64,000 bases of DNA from Planctomycetota bacterium (GTDB lineage Bacteria; Planctomycetota; Planctomycetia; Planctomycetales; Planctomycetaceae): assembly GCA_027618475.1 (NCBI GenBank), contig JAQCEJ010000011.1, positions 26,234 through 90,233 of the forward strand, written 5' to 3'. Below, piece by piece: positions 1-7,991 of the stretch. The translations under genes were made by a program, and so were the position numbers. The notes under the pieces are model-generated. The model was not told the origin of the DNA, did not search any database, and saw only the letters and a list, made by a program, of their open reading frames with translations. Numbering within the stretch: the first letter of the stretch is position 1; each line of letters starts with the position of its first letter.

Positions 1-2
1 AG

Positions 3-191
3 GACGCCGATCTGATCGGCATCCCTCTCCGCGTGGTCATCGGCGGCAAGGGATTGCAGGAGGGGAAAATCGAATACAAATGGCGCACCGACAGCGCCCC
101 GCAGAAAACGGCGGTCGACACGGGTGTCGAAACGATACTCGGCCTGCTCGACGAACGTCGTAAAGTGGAAGCCTCGCGAGTCCCCGGTTAG
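3..191 (+). CDS. proS: Prolyl-tRNA synthetase, C-terminal end (partial)
   Basis: The window opens inside a gene; frame 3 encodes 62 residues ending at a TAG. The peptide contains DADLIGIPLRVVIGGKGLQEG and ends shortly after EYKWRTDS. This matches the anticodon-binding domain of bacterial-type prolyl-tRNA synthetases, where a GIPxRhVhGxKGL...GKhEhKxR segment lies close to the C-terminus. The enzyme charges tRNA-Pro in the cytoplasm. Only the last part is visible, so the catalytic core and editing domain cannot be checked. The ORF track omits it because the start lies outside the window. Confidence 0.8.
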   Translation, partial: DADLIGIPLRVVIGGKGLQEGKIEYKWRTDSAPQKTAVDTGVETILGLLDERRKVEASRVPG

Positions 192-428
192 CCGCGACGC
201 GAAACGCTCGCTGAAACCGTTAAATATGCATTTGAATCAACGTCTTGAAGCGTTTTGCTGATCGTTCGAAGAGGGCTAGCGCTCCGCGGCGCAAAGCCTC
301 TGCGTCGCGGCTAATCGCAGAATTGGCGAATTTCGTCGCGACGAGGTTGGAAACTCGTGCCCGCGCGTCAATAATACTGGCGAGTTTGACAAACCTGACA
401 TCAACCATTTTTCACAGAGGAAAACAAC

Positions 429-932
429 ATGGCTGCTTCGATCACTCTCAAGGGAAATCCCGTTACCATTAAAGGAAACGAACTCAAAGTCGGCGATGCC
501 GCTCCCGATTTTTCGCTTCAGAGTACGGCTCTCGCTGATGTAAAACTCGGCGACGGCGCGGGAAAGACGCGAATTATTGCGACGATTCCGTCGCTCGATA
601 CACCGGTCTGCCACGCCGAAACGAAGAAATTCAACGAGCAGGCCGGCTCGCTGCCGAACGTCGAAATTCTCGTCGTCAGCATGGACTTGCCGTTCGGACA
701 GAAACGCTGGTGCGGCGCCGAAGGGGTTGAAGCGGTCAAGACGCTCTCGGCTCACCGCTGCTCAAAATTCGGCGAAGATTACGGCGTGTTGATCTCCGGC
801 GGTCCCCTCGACCGCTGTCTCGCCCGTGCCATTTTCGTCGTTGACGGCGACGGCAAAATTAAACACGTCGAATACTGCAAAGAGATCGCCGAACACCCGA
901 ACTACGACGCCGTACTTGCTGCTGCGAAGTAA
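429..932 (+). CDS. tpx: Thiol peroxidase (Tpx-type peroxiredoxin)
   Basis: A 167-residue protein, the usual Tpx length. It begins with the family N-terminus (TLKGNPVTIKGNELKVGD), then APDFSLQ, then PSLDTPVC with the peroxidatic cysteine at C61. The resolving cysteine is C95 in GQKRWC. Tpx enzymes reduce hydrogen peroxide and alkyl hydroperoxides using thioredoxin; there is no signal peptide, so it acts in the cytoplasm. The start is supported by an AGAGGAAAA ribosome-binding site about 8 bases upstream. Two extra cysteines, C111 and C130, are present in addition to the usual pair. It stands alone between proS and a pair of palindromic repeat elements. Confidence 0.95.
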   Translation: MAASITLKGNPVTIKGNELKVGDAAPDFSLQSTALADVKLGDGAGKTRIIATIPSLDTPVCHAETKKFNEQAGSLPNVEILVVSMDLPFGQKRWCGAEGVEAVKTLSAHRCSKFGEDYGVLISGGPLDRCLARAIFVVDGDGKIKHVEYCKEIAEHPNYDAVLAAAK

Positions 933-938
933 TTCGAC

Positions 939-1135
939 GGGTGGCTGGGGCGTTATTTGGCATTGATGAACGAGAATCGTGGGACGCGCGATTCGCATGG
1001 AATTAAAATCGACAGACTCGGCCCCAGTTGAATGCGCATTCAACTGGGGCCGTGAAGGTCAACTGTGACTTGAAGCTGTTATGCGAAATAGCGAGTTGCT
1101 GGGTTCATCGTAATCGGTTAGCGCCCCAGCCACCC
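939..1135. repeat. Palindromic MITE-like element, copy 1 (197 bp)
   Basis: The element starts with GGGTGGCTGGGGCG and ends with its exact reverse complement CGCCCCAGCCACCC, a 14-bp perfect terminal inverted repeat. Similarity between the two ends continues weakly inward (both reach a GATGAAC). At the centre, 1019-1052, lies a perfect 34-bp palindrome whose half is CGGCCCCAGTTGAATGC. A second copy of identical length begins 8 bases downstream. It has no coding capacity; the track ORF 762-1043 is a by-product of the repeat. It begins 7 bases after the tpx stop, so it could form the 3' end of the tpx transcript. Confidence 0.85.
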
Positions 1136-1142
1136 ATCGACG

Positions 1143-1339
1143 GGGTGGCTGGGGCGTTAATTGACAGTGATGAACGCGAATCGTGGAATGCGCGATACGC
1201 ATGAGCGAGGAATCGACATAGACGGCCCCAGTTGAATGCGCATTCGACTGGGGCCGTGAAGGTCAACTGTGACTTGAAGCTGTTATGCGAAATAGCGAGT
1301 TGTTGGTTTCATCGTAATCGGTTAGCGCCCCAGCCACCC
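1143..1339. repeat. Palindromic MITE-like element, copy 2 (197 bp)
   Basis: Direct repeat of copy 1 at an offset of exactly 204 bases, with the same 14-bp terminal inverted repeats and the same length. The central palindrome (1223-1256) carries one base change that breaks its perfect symmetry (GCATTCGACT instead of GCATTCAACT). The right half is nearly identical to copy 1, while the left half has diverged more. CGAC occurs in all three flanks (left, spacer, right), which could be target-site remnants. The copy ends 22 bases beyond the stop of the convergent DUF1501 gene. The 110-aa ORF starting at 1232 is a repeat artefact. Confidence 0.85.
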
Positions 1340-1361
1340 GCCGACATTCGTCATTCGCAAC

Positions 1362-2819
1362 TTACGCGAGCAGCTTCTGCACGACGTGCGGTTCTTCGAC
1401 GCCGGTTAACCGCGCTTCGAGACCCTGGTGTTTGTACGTCAGCTTCATGTGATCGAAGCCGAGGCAGTGCAACATCGTCGCTTGCAGTTCGTGCGGATGA
1501 ATGCGGTCTTCGACGGCGTGATAGCCGATCTCGTCGGTCTTGCCGACGACCTGTCCTCCTTTGATCCCTCCGCCGGCGAGCAACATCGTAAATCCGTAGG
1601 GATGATGATCGCGGCCGAGCGCTTTGGGATTCACGCCGCGGCGGACTTCGTTCATCGGGGTGCGGCCGAATTCGCCCCCCCAGACGATGAGTGTATCTTC
1701 GAGCAACCCGCGCTGCTTGAGGTCGTGTATCAAACCGGCGGCTGGGAGATCGGTCATTCCGGTGTTGATGCCGAGATAATGCTCGAGGTTGCCGTGGTCG
1801 TCCCATGTCGAATGGTACAACTGCACGAACCGCACGCCCCGTTCGATCATCCGCCGGGCAAGCAGGCAATTCGTGCCGAACCAGTTCGTCTTTTTGTAAT
1901 TGAGGCCGTACAGCTCTTGCGTCGCGTAGGTCTCATCCGAGAAGTCGAGCAACTCGGGTGCCGCCGTCTGCATGCGGTAGGCGAGTTCGTACGCGGCGAT
2001 GCGCGAGAGAATTTCGGGATCGCCGGTTTGCTCGTGACGAAGTTGATTGAGGTCGCGAATCGCATCGAGCCGCGAACGTTGCGTCACCGGCGTAATGCCG
2101 TCGGGGTTCGAGAGATGCAAAATGGGATCTCCTTCCGAACGAAACGTTACGCCACGATAGTACGACGGCAGATAACCGTTGTTCCACAGCGCAGAGCCGG
2201 CGTCGACTCCTTTCCCCGAATTCGAGAGCAGCACGACGAAGCCCGGCAGATTTTGCGATTCGCTGCCGAGACCGTAGGTGACCCACGACCCCATCGCTGG
2301 ATGCCCGAACTGAGGCGAACCGCATTGCAGCAGGAGTTGGCCGGGATCGTGATTGGGACTCGTCGTCCACATCGAACGAACCATGCAGATGTCGTCGGCA
2401 CAGGTGCCGAGATTCGGTACGAAATCGGAAAACTCCATCCCGCATTCGCCGTATTTGGTGAACTTCCTCGGACTCGCAAAGACCGTGGCGCTCCCTTGAA
2501 TCAGCTTGTCGGGGAGCCCTTCGAGAAACGAGGGAGGCACCGGTTTGCCGTTCATTTCCTGCATGATCGGCTTGGGATCGAACAGGTCGAGATGACTCGG
2601 CCCTCCCGCCATGCAGATGAAGATCACCCGCTTTGCCGTCCCCGTAAAGTGCGGAAACTTCGGGGCCATGGGATGCGTATTCGACGTCGGTTCCGACGAT
2701 TCGGCGGTCAGGCCGTCTTGCGACATGATGTCGCCGAGCGCCATCATGCCGAGTCCGCAGGCCGATTGCTGCAAGAAACGCCGTCGTAGCAATAATCCGG
2801 GATCAAATTGAGCGTTCAT
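1362..2819 (-). CDS. DUF1501 family protein with Tat-type signal
   Basis: A 485-residue protein if it starts at the ATG at 2819, which follows a GGGAG ribosome-binding site; the longer track start at 2972 runs into the upstream gene's 3' region and is unlikely. The N-terminus LLRRRFLQQSACGLGMM resembles a twin-arginine signal. Family hallmarks are HFTGTAKRVIFICMAGGPSHLDLFDPKP near the start, VQLYHSTWDDHGN in the middle and IVWGGEFGRTP towards the end. DUF1501 proteins have an alkaline-phosphatase/sulfatase-like fold, and their reaction is not established. The gene lies 64 bases downstream of a DUF1549/DUF1553 gene on the same strand, the classic planctomycete pairing, so the two probably form one operon. 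Confidence 0.9.
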   Translation of the reverse strand: MNAQFDPGLLLRRRFLQQSACGLGMMALGDIMSQDGLTAESSEPTSNTHPMAPKFPHFTGTAKRVIFICMAGGPSHLDLFDPKPIMQEMNGKPVPPSFLEGLPDKLIQGSATVFASPRKFTKYGECGMEFSDFVPNLGTCADDICMVRSMWTTSPNHDPGQLLLQCGSPQFGHPAMGSWVTYGLGSESQNLPGFVVLLSNSGKGVDAGSALWNNGYLPSYYRGVTFRSEGDPILHLSNPDGITPVTQRSRLDAIRDLNQLRHEQTGDPEILSRIAAYELAYRMQTAAPELLDFSDETYATQELYGLNYKKTNWFGTNCLLARRMIERGVRFVQLYHSTWDDHGNLEHYLGINTGMTDLPAAGLIHDLKQRGLLEDTLIVWGGEFGRTPMNEVRRGVNPKALGRDHHPYGFTMLLAGGGIKGGQVVGKTDEIGYHAVEDRIHPHELQATMLHCLGFDHMKLTYKHQGLEARLTGVEEPHVVQKLLA

Positions 2820-2883
2820 TGTATTCTCCCTGGTATCGTTCACCGCTAAATCGCAATGTTCGCGAAGCGGAAAGGTACTTTTT

Positions 2884-5550
2884 TCAATCCCGTGTGATAA
2901 ATTCATGGACGTTGAGTAACACGCTCGCCAACCCGGTCCACGCGGCACCTTCGGCCGGATCGACACCTTCAATTTTGGTGGCGAATAACGCTTCGGCCGA
3001 TGCCGGGTCGTTCTGGAACAAGAGATGCTGCTCCAGAAAATAGGCTTGCAGCAGTGCCAGTTCTTCTTCGGTCGGATTTCGCGAATACGCCAACTGAAAA
3101 CCGTACGTCACGCGTTGATTGAAATCGCTCGAAGCTTCGGTCATCAAGCGCCTGGCGAAATGCTGCGCCGCCTCCACGAACACCGGGTCGTTCAGCAGCG
3201 TGAGCGACTGCAACGGCGTATTTGATCGTTCGCGGCGCGTGCAGGCACGACTTAAGGCCGGGGCATCGAATGTGACATCCTGTGCAAATGGCGAAAGACG
3301 TTGAATCCACGTATATAAACCGCGTCGATATTTCTCGACTCCTTCGCTCGCCTCCCAGGTGTTGTCGAAACCTTCCATCGCCACCGAACTCGGCTGCTCG
3401 GGAAATACGCACGGCCCGTGCATTTTTGGATACAACAACCCGCTGACGGCCAGCGTGATATCGCGGACCTGTTCGGAATTCAGCCGCAAACTCGCTTGCC
3501 GCGAAACCCAGACGTTATTCGGATCGCGCGCCGCGATATCGGGGCGTGCGGCCGACGACTGCCGATAGGTCGCGGACGTGACAATCAGCCGGTGAAATGC
3601 CTTCATGCTCCAATCGAGCCGTTGGAGTTCGAGGGCCAGCCAGTTGAGCAGTTCGGGATGACTGGGGAGTTCCCCCTGCAAACCGAAATCGCCCGACGAC
3701 GTGACAATTCCGCGACCGAAGAATTCCTGCCACGTCCGATTGGCCGTTACGCGCGACGTCAGGGGATGTTCGGGCGAAACAAGCCAGCGGGCGAGCGCGA
3801 GACGATCGGTTCGGGAATTTTCAGGGAGGGCCGGTAAAGCGGCAGGGACGCCGACATCGACATCGATTCCCTTCACGCGGAAATCACCCCGCACATGAAT
3901 ATAGGTCTGTCGCGGCACCTGCATCTCGCGCATGGTGGGGGCGCGGGTCGCCTTGGGAAATTCCTTGTCGAGTTCCAATAATTTCGGACGAACTTCGCCC
4001 AGCTTGTATTCGGTGAATTTCGTCGGATCGATCACCGAGCCGTGCGACAGAAAGTAATCCATCAGTCGAAATTTTTGATTTTTCGTCCGTTTCTCGGCTC
4101 CCAACTTGACGATTTCGCACCCTTCGAGTTGCCCTTCGCCGTAATGTCCTCCCCAGACGAGACCGAGGACTTCCCACTGGCGATCCCAGATGTGATCTTC
4201 TCCGGGATTGGCCTCGGCTTGCAACAGCCGGGCTTCCCATGCCGCCAACAATTCGTCGAGGCCGGGCTGATAGGGAGAGACAATTTCATCGCGACGGCGT
4301 TCGTATTCCTCACGGGTCGCTTCCCAGTCGGTGATTTCATTCGGCAGGGGAGCGTCGATATTCAGTTCGTCGGCGTGATCGAAATACGCATAGAGCTGAT
4401 AGAACTCTTTCTGCGAAATGGCGTCGAACTTGTGATCGTGACAGCGGGCACAGCCAACCGTCAGCCCGAGCCACGTCGCACCGACAATCATCGTGCGGTC
4501 GACAACTTGTTCGACGCGGTATTCTTCGAGGTCGGCTCCCCCTTCGCGATTGCTGAGGGTGTTGCGGAGAAACCCGGTTGCCAGCAACTGATCTTGCGTC
4601 GGTTCATCGAGCAGATCCCCCGCGAGTTGTTCGATGGTGAATTCGTCGAACGGCAGATCGCCATTCAGCGCTTTCACCAGCCATTGACGATACCGCCAGG
4701 CGACGGGACGTTTTTGATCGGTGAGAAACCCGTCGGTGTCGGCATAGTGGCAGAGATCGAGCCAGGGCCGCGCCCAGCGTTCGCCATAGGAGGGCGACGC
4801 CAACAAGCGGTCGACGAGTTTTTCGTACGCTTCGGGATCGTCGTCGTTCACAAATTCCGCCACGTCTTCGGGTGTCGGAGGGAGGCCGATCAAATCCAAG
4901 GTCACACGGCGGATCAGCGTTTCGCGATCTGCTTCGGGCGACGGTGTTACCCCCTCCTGATCCAGTCGGGCCAGAATGAACGCATCGATGCCGTTGCGAA
5001 CCCATGCGGGTTGAGAAACTTCGGGAACCGCCGGCTTCTCGATCGGCTGTAACGACCACCATTCGCGGGCTTTTTTCTTGGCGGCGTTCTCTTCGTGAGC
5101 CACGAGAACATGATCGTCGGGCCAGGCCAACCCTTCATCGATCCAACGCTTGATTATCGCAACGTCTTCATCAGACAGCGGATCGCCTTCAGCCGGCATG
5201 ATCACGCCGTCGGCGTGCGTCTGGGAAATCATCGCATACAGCGAACTCTTCTCGGCGCTCCCCGGTTCGATCGCAACACCGGCATATCCCCCTTTGAGAG
5301 CATGCTCGCGCGTATCGAGTTGAAACCCGCTCTCGGGATCGTCTTTACCGTGGCAGCTTAAGCATCGGGATTCGAGGAGCGGTTTGATTTTTGTCGCGAA
5401 GTCGATTTTTGGCGCGTCGGCGTTCTCGGCTTCGTCGGCAAAACTCCCGGTGCGAACGCCAAAAACTCCCGTTGCGATCGCAAGCACCGCACCGCCGATC
5501 CAGGGAGCAAGCCACGCTTTGCCGCGAATTGGGTTCATATCACTCATCAT
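2884..5550 (-). CDS. Planctomycete cytochrome c / DUF1549 / DUF1553 protein
   Basis: An 888-residue exported protein. A hydrophobic segment at residues 15-32 serves as signal or anchor. The N-terminal planctomycete cytochrome domain (about 49-145) has C63-L-S-C66-H67, a haem c motif. A DUF1549 region (about 180-400) contains a second C-x-x-C-H, C367-A-R-C370-H371, followed by DHKFD. The DUF1553 region (about 590-870) includes LARWLVSPEHPLTSRVTANR and ERSNTPLQSLTLLNDP. The family is strongly expanded in planctomycetes and is thought to act outside the cytoplasm, often in polymer use, but no reaction is proven. It is the first gene of the pair with the DUF1501 gene; the start has an AAGGA-like site upstream. 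Confidence 0.9.
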   Translation of the reverse strand: MMSDMNPIRGKAWLAPWIGGAVLAIATGVFGVRTGSFADEAENADAPKIDFATKIKPLLESRCLSCHGKDDPESGFQLDTREHALKGGYAGVAIEPGSAEKSSLYAMISQTHADGVIMPAEGDPLSDEDVAIIKRWIDEGLAWPDDHVLVAHEENAAKKKAREWWSLQPIEKPAVPEVSQPAWVRNGIDAFILARLDQEGVTPSPEADRETLIRRVTLDLIGLPPTPEDVAEFVNDDDPEAYEKLVDRLLASPSYGERWARPWLDLCHYADTDGFLTDQKRPVAWRYRQWLVKALNGDLPFDEFTIEQLAGDLLDEPTQDQLLATGFLRNTLSNREGGADLEEYRVEQVVDRTMIVGATWLGLTVGCARCHDHKFDAISQKEFYQLYAYFDHADELNIDAPLPNEITDWEATREEYERRRDEIVSPYQPGLDELLAAWEARLLQAEANPGEDHIWDRQWEVLGLVWGGHYGEGQLEGCEIVKLGAEKRTKNQKFRLMDYFLSHGSVIDPTKFTEYKLGEVRPKLLELDKEFPKATRAPTMREMQVPRQTYIHVRGDFRVKGIDVDVGVPAALPALPENSRTDRLALARWLVSPEHPLTSRVTANRTWQEFFGRGIVTSSGDFGLQGELPSHPELLNWLALELQRLDWSMKAFHRLIVTSATYRQSSAARPDIAARDPNNVWVSRQASLRLNSEQVRDITLAVSGLLYPKMHGPCVFPEQPSSVAMEGFDNTWEASEGVEKYRRGLYTWIQRLSPFAQDVTFDAPALSRACTRRERSNTPLQSLTLLNDPVFVEAAQHFARRLMTEASSDFNQRVTYGFQLAYSRNPTEEELALLQAYFLEQHLLFQNDPASAEALFATKIEGVDPAEGAAWTGLASVLLNVHEFITRD

Positions 5551-5604
5551 CGCACATTCCTTAACGATTGCATCATCTCAACATTCTGACTGAAGTCTTC
5601 GTTT

Positions 5605-5635
5605 CGATTGTCGTCTGTGGAGACAACGACAATCG
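5605..5635 (-). terminator. Hairpin between tetR and the DUF1549/DUF1553 gene
   Basis: CGATTGTCGT and its exact reverse complement ACGACAATCG form a 10-bp stem with an 11-base loop; an inner GTCT/AGAC pairing is also possible. It lies 19-49 bases beyond the tetR stop, on the side where tetR transcripts end. No T-tract follows on the minus strand, so it may be a transcript-end hairpin or a small dispersed repeat rather than a canonical intrinsic terminator. Confidence 0.4.
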
Positions 5636-5653
5636 CTACGAACGGCTATTGCG

Positions 5654-6307
5654 CTATGCTTTATCGATTGCCGATCGTAGCGAACGATAGGCGGCATCGG
5701 CCAGCGTATCGACAACCGTCATTAAATCTCCTGCATACGTCTTTCGCAACCAGGCCCGTGCCATGTGGGCGCTGGGGCCGATGATCAATGAAAAATAGAT
5801 CGTTCGATCGAGGCGAATCAACTCTCCGCAATCGACAAATGGTTGCAGATGCAGCCAAACGGCTTGAGCAAAACTGTCCGATTGATGTTTATACTCTTCG
5901 CGAATGCTGCCGATCACATCGACCAGCCCCATTCGTGTGAGATACAGCCCCAATTGCGGGTTATCGACGGTCGTCGCCATGTGCGTGGCGATCATGGCGC
6001 GGATCAAACCCTGAGCCGTGGTTTCGCGGCTCATCGCGGCGACGACGCGTTTGTGATAGTCCTTCATCCCCTCGATAAAGAGTGTCAGGGCAATTTCGTC
6101 TTTACCACGAAACAGATGATAAATGCTGCCGTGGCTCGCGCCGGATTTCTGGCGAATCTGGTCGATGGTCGTCCCTTCAACGCCGTATTCGAGAAAACAA
6201 TCGAGCGCGGCATCGAGAATCGAGCGTCGCCGCACTTCGGTCGCTTCGCGCCGCCGCACGCCGTTTCTCGCTCCGTTTCGTTTTGTGGTTGAAATGAGAG
6301 TCTTCAT
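5654..6307 (-). CDS. TetR/AcrR family transcriptional regulator
   Basis: A 217-residue protein. The helix-turn-helix lies at about residues 27-72: RRRSILDAALDCFLEYGVEGTTIDQIRQKSGASHGSIYHLFRGKDEIA, a clear TetR_N domain. The rest is the all-helical ligand-binding domain. The start ATG at 6307 is only about 8 bases from the predicted -10 box, leaving no room for a Shine-Dalgarno site, so the mRNA would be leaderless or nearly so. It is transcribed divergently from the DUF1501 gene at 6527. Its own promoter spacer contains a palindrome, which suggests autorepression. The ligand and other targets are unknown; the divergent DUF1501 gene is the obvious candidate. Confidence 0.9.
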   Translation of the reverse strand: MKTLISTTKRNGARNGVRRREATEVRRRSILDAALDCFLEYGVEGTTIDQIRQKSGASHGSIYHLFRGKDEIALTLFIEGMKDYHKRVVAAMSRETTAQGLIRAMIATHMATTVDNPQLGLYLTRMGLVDVIGSIREEYKHQSDSFAQAVWLHLQPFVDCGELIRLDRTIYFSLIIGPSAHMARAWLRKTYAGDLMTVVDTLADAAYRSLRSAIDKA

Positions 6308-6315
6308 AAGTTAGA

Positions 6316-6344
6316 ATCATATTCTAGATTGACAGTCTAGTCAA
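6316..6344 (-). promoter_or_regulatory. tetR promoter with operator-like palindrome in the spacer
   Basis: Read on the minus strand, TTGACT (6344-6339) and TATGAT (6321-6316) are separated by exactly 17 bases, a near-consensus sigma70-type promoter. The spacer contains CTAGACTGTCAATCTAG (6340-6324), an imperfect palindrome with CTAGA/TCTAG arms, the size expected for a TetR operator. The tetR start codon is about 8 bases downstream of the -10 box. Confidence 0.6.
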
Positions 6345-6449
6345 CGATTGAGATGATCATCCGGTTGAAACGGAACGAAAAATCTGTCGATTGAAATTGC
6401 ACTCCATTCACGCGAATGAGAGTGGTCGTCTGGTTTTTTTCCCGATACG

Positions 6450-6472
6450 ATAAGTAAGCGGTTCATACTTAT
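6450..6472. promoter_or_regulatory. Inverted repeat upstream of the second DUF1501 gene
   Basis: ATAAGTA and TACTTAT form a perfect 7-bp inverted repeat with a 9-base centre, 54 bases upstream of the DUF1501 start at 6527 and in the tetR divergent region. ATACG and CGTAT further out extend the symmetry with unequal spacing. It could be a regulator binding site. Its half-site differs from the palindrome at the tetR promoter, so it may serve a different protein. Confidence 0.35.
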
Positions 6473-6526
6473 TCTTTCGTATGCTCTCAAACTCTTTTTG
6501 TCTCTGATTTTTCGGAGCCGATCGAA

Positions 6527-7906
6527 ATGTTAAATCTGGGGTCTCGAACGTTAAAAACCTGCGCCGGAGTCTCTCGCCGTGAGTTGCTGCAACTGGGGGG
6601 ATGCTCGGCACTCGGACTCTCGCTGCCGCACCTGCTCGGCGATTCCGTGCGAGCCGCCACGGCGCACGGCAAAGTGAAATCGGTCCTGTTGCTCTGGCTG
6701 TGGGGCGGACCGAGTCATCACGAGACTTGGGATCCCAAGCCCGATGCACCGTCGAAAATACGCGGGTGTTACTCGCCGATCGCGACGGCAAGCCCCGGCG
6801 TGCAGATCAGCGAATTGCTGCCGATGGCTGCCGCTCATTCGCGGCAGTTCACGATCATCCGCAGCATGGCCCACGACATGAAGGACCATAACCAGGGAGG
6901 GACCGTCGCGCTCACCGGCAGCACCAACGGTTCGCAGGCCTCCGGAGGCGTTCCGTTCCCCGGCCGTGTCAGGCCGAGTATGGGTTCGCTGATTTCTTAT
7001 CTTACGAGAGAACGTGCCTCCGAATGGCCGTCGTTCACGTGCATCGGTCCGAACTGTAAAGTGAGTGGTGCCGACTTGCGCGGCCAACTTGCCAGTGCAT
7101 TGGGAGCGGCTCACGACCCGTTTCGTCTTGATAGTTTTACATTCGAGGAGGGTTTCAAAATCCCCCCCTCCATCGAACCGCTCTCGGACGTTGCCGATCA
7201 GCGTTTCAGTTCGCGACGTTCGCTGCTCACCGAACTCGATGAATGGCAGCGCACGGTGGAAACGGCAGGCGAAGTCGAACGCTACAACGACGTCCGTCAG
7301 AAAGCGTTTGGACTGCTCACCTCGACTGCGACAAAAGCAGCGCTCGATCTCGAATCGGAATCCGAAGCGATGCGCGATCGCTACGGACGCACGGTCTTCG
7401 GCCAGAACTGCATTCTCGGTCGCCGGCTGATCGAATCGGGGGTGCCGTTTGTGCAAATCAACTGGAGCGGCGACGCCGAGGATGAACAGCAAGGGGGAGA
7501 CGGCGGTTGGGATCTCCACTACCGCCTCTTCGAACGCATGCAAGACCGTTACTGCCCGATCTTCGATCTCGGTTTCACGGCATTGCTCGATGATCTCGAA
7601 CAGCGTGGTTTGCTCGAATCGACGCTCGTGCTGGCAATGGGTGAATTCGGCCGCAGCCCCGAAATCAGCAGCATCGGCGGACGCGAACATTGGCCTTACG
7701 GTTATTCGATGGTCGTCGCCGGCGGTGGCACGCCCGGCGGTTCGGTGATCGGTTCGACGACGGCCGATGGCGGTTTTCCCGCCGATCGTCCGGTGCATCC
7801 CTCCGATCTCATTTTGACCGTCATTGAAAAAATGGGACTCGACCGCTTCGATCTCTTCGCCCGCGACTCCGCCGTCCTCGGTTCGTCAATCGAAGAACTT
7901 TCATAG
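6527..7906 (+). CDS. DUF1501 family protein
   Basis: A 459-residue DUF1501 protein. The N-terminus GVSRRELLQLGGCSALGLSLPHLLG resembles a Tat signal. Family signatures are SVLLLWLWGGPSHHETWDPKP, IIRSMAHDM, PFVQINWSGD and LVLAMGEFGRSP followed by GREHWP. A CGGAG site sits about 10 bases before the ATG. Unlike the gene at 1362 it has no DUF1549/DUF1553 partner. It is divergent from tetR and followed, after an 85-base gap with two hairpins, by a propeller-LamG secreted protein. The role is presumably extracytoplasmic; the chemistry is unknown. Confidence 0.88.
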   Translation: MLNLGSRTLKTCAGVSRRELLQLGGCSALGLSLPHLLGDSVRAATAHGKVKSVLLLWLWGGPSHHETWDPKPDAPSKIRGCYSPIATASPGVQISELLPMAAAHSRQFTIIRSMAHDMKDHNQGGTVALTGSTNGSQASGGVPFPGRVRPSMGSLISYLTRERASEWPSFTCIGPNCKVSGADLRGQLASALGAAHDPFRLDSFTFEEGFKIPPSIEPLSDVADQRFSSRRSLLTELDEWQRTVETAGEVERYNDVRQKAFGLLTSTATKAALDLESESEAMRDRYGRTVFGQNCILGRRLIESGVPFVQINWSGDAEDEQQGGDGGWDLHYRLFERMQDRYCPIFDLGFTALLDDLEQRGLLESTLVLAMGEFGRSPEISSIGGREHWPYGYSMVVAGGGTPGGSVIGSTTADGGFPADRPVHPSDLILTVIEKMGLDRFDLFARDSAVLGSSIEELS

Positions 7907-7921
7907 ATGTTGAATCGTCCT

Positions 7922-7969
7922 CGTTCCCAAGCTCCGCTTGGGAACGCAAGTCTTCGAAGCTCCGCTTCG
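7922..7969. repeat. Twin hairpins sharing a CTCCG loop
   Basis: CGTTCCCAAG-CTCCG-CTTGGGAACG (7922-7946) is a perfect 10-bp stem with a 5-base loop. Nine bases later CGAAG-CTCCG-CTTCG (7955-7969) is a 5-bp stem with the same loop sequence. They fill the gap after the DUF1501 stop and resemble small REP-like intergenic palindromes. They could also terminate or stabilise the DUF1501 transcript, but no T-tract follows. Confidence 0.6.
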
Positions 7970-7991
7970 CCGAACGTCACATGAGGTACTC

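Noticed and set aside
1232-1564. 110-aa plus-strand ORF after tpx
   Set aside because: Begins inside the second palindromic repeat and runs antisense into the DUF1501 gene; the similar start MNAHSTGA also appears in ORF 762-1043 because both come from the repeat.
1428-2789. 453-aa plus-strand ORF
   Set aside because: Fully antisense to the DUF1501 gene, whose family motifs are unmistakable; a shadow frame of high-GC codons.
4042-5052. 336-aa plus-strand ORF
   Set aside because: Antisense shadow of the DUF1549/DUF1553 gene.
6551-7798. 415-aa minus-strand ORF
   Set aside because: Antisense shadow of the DUF1501 gene at 6527.
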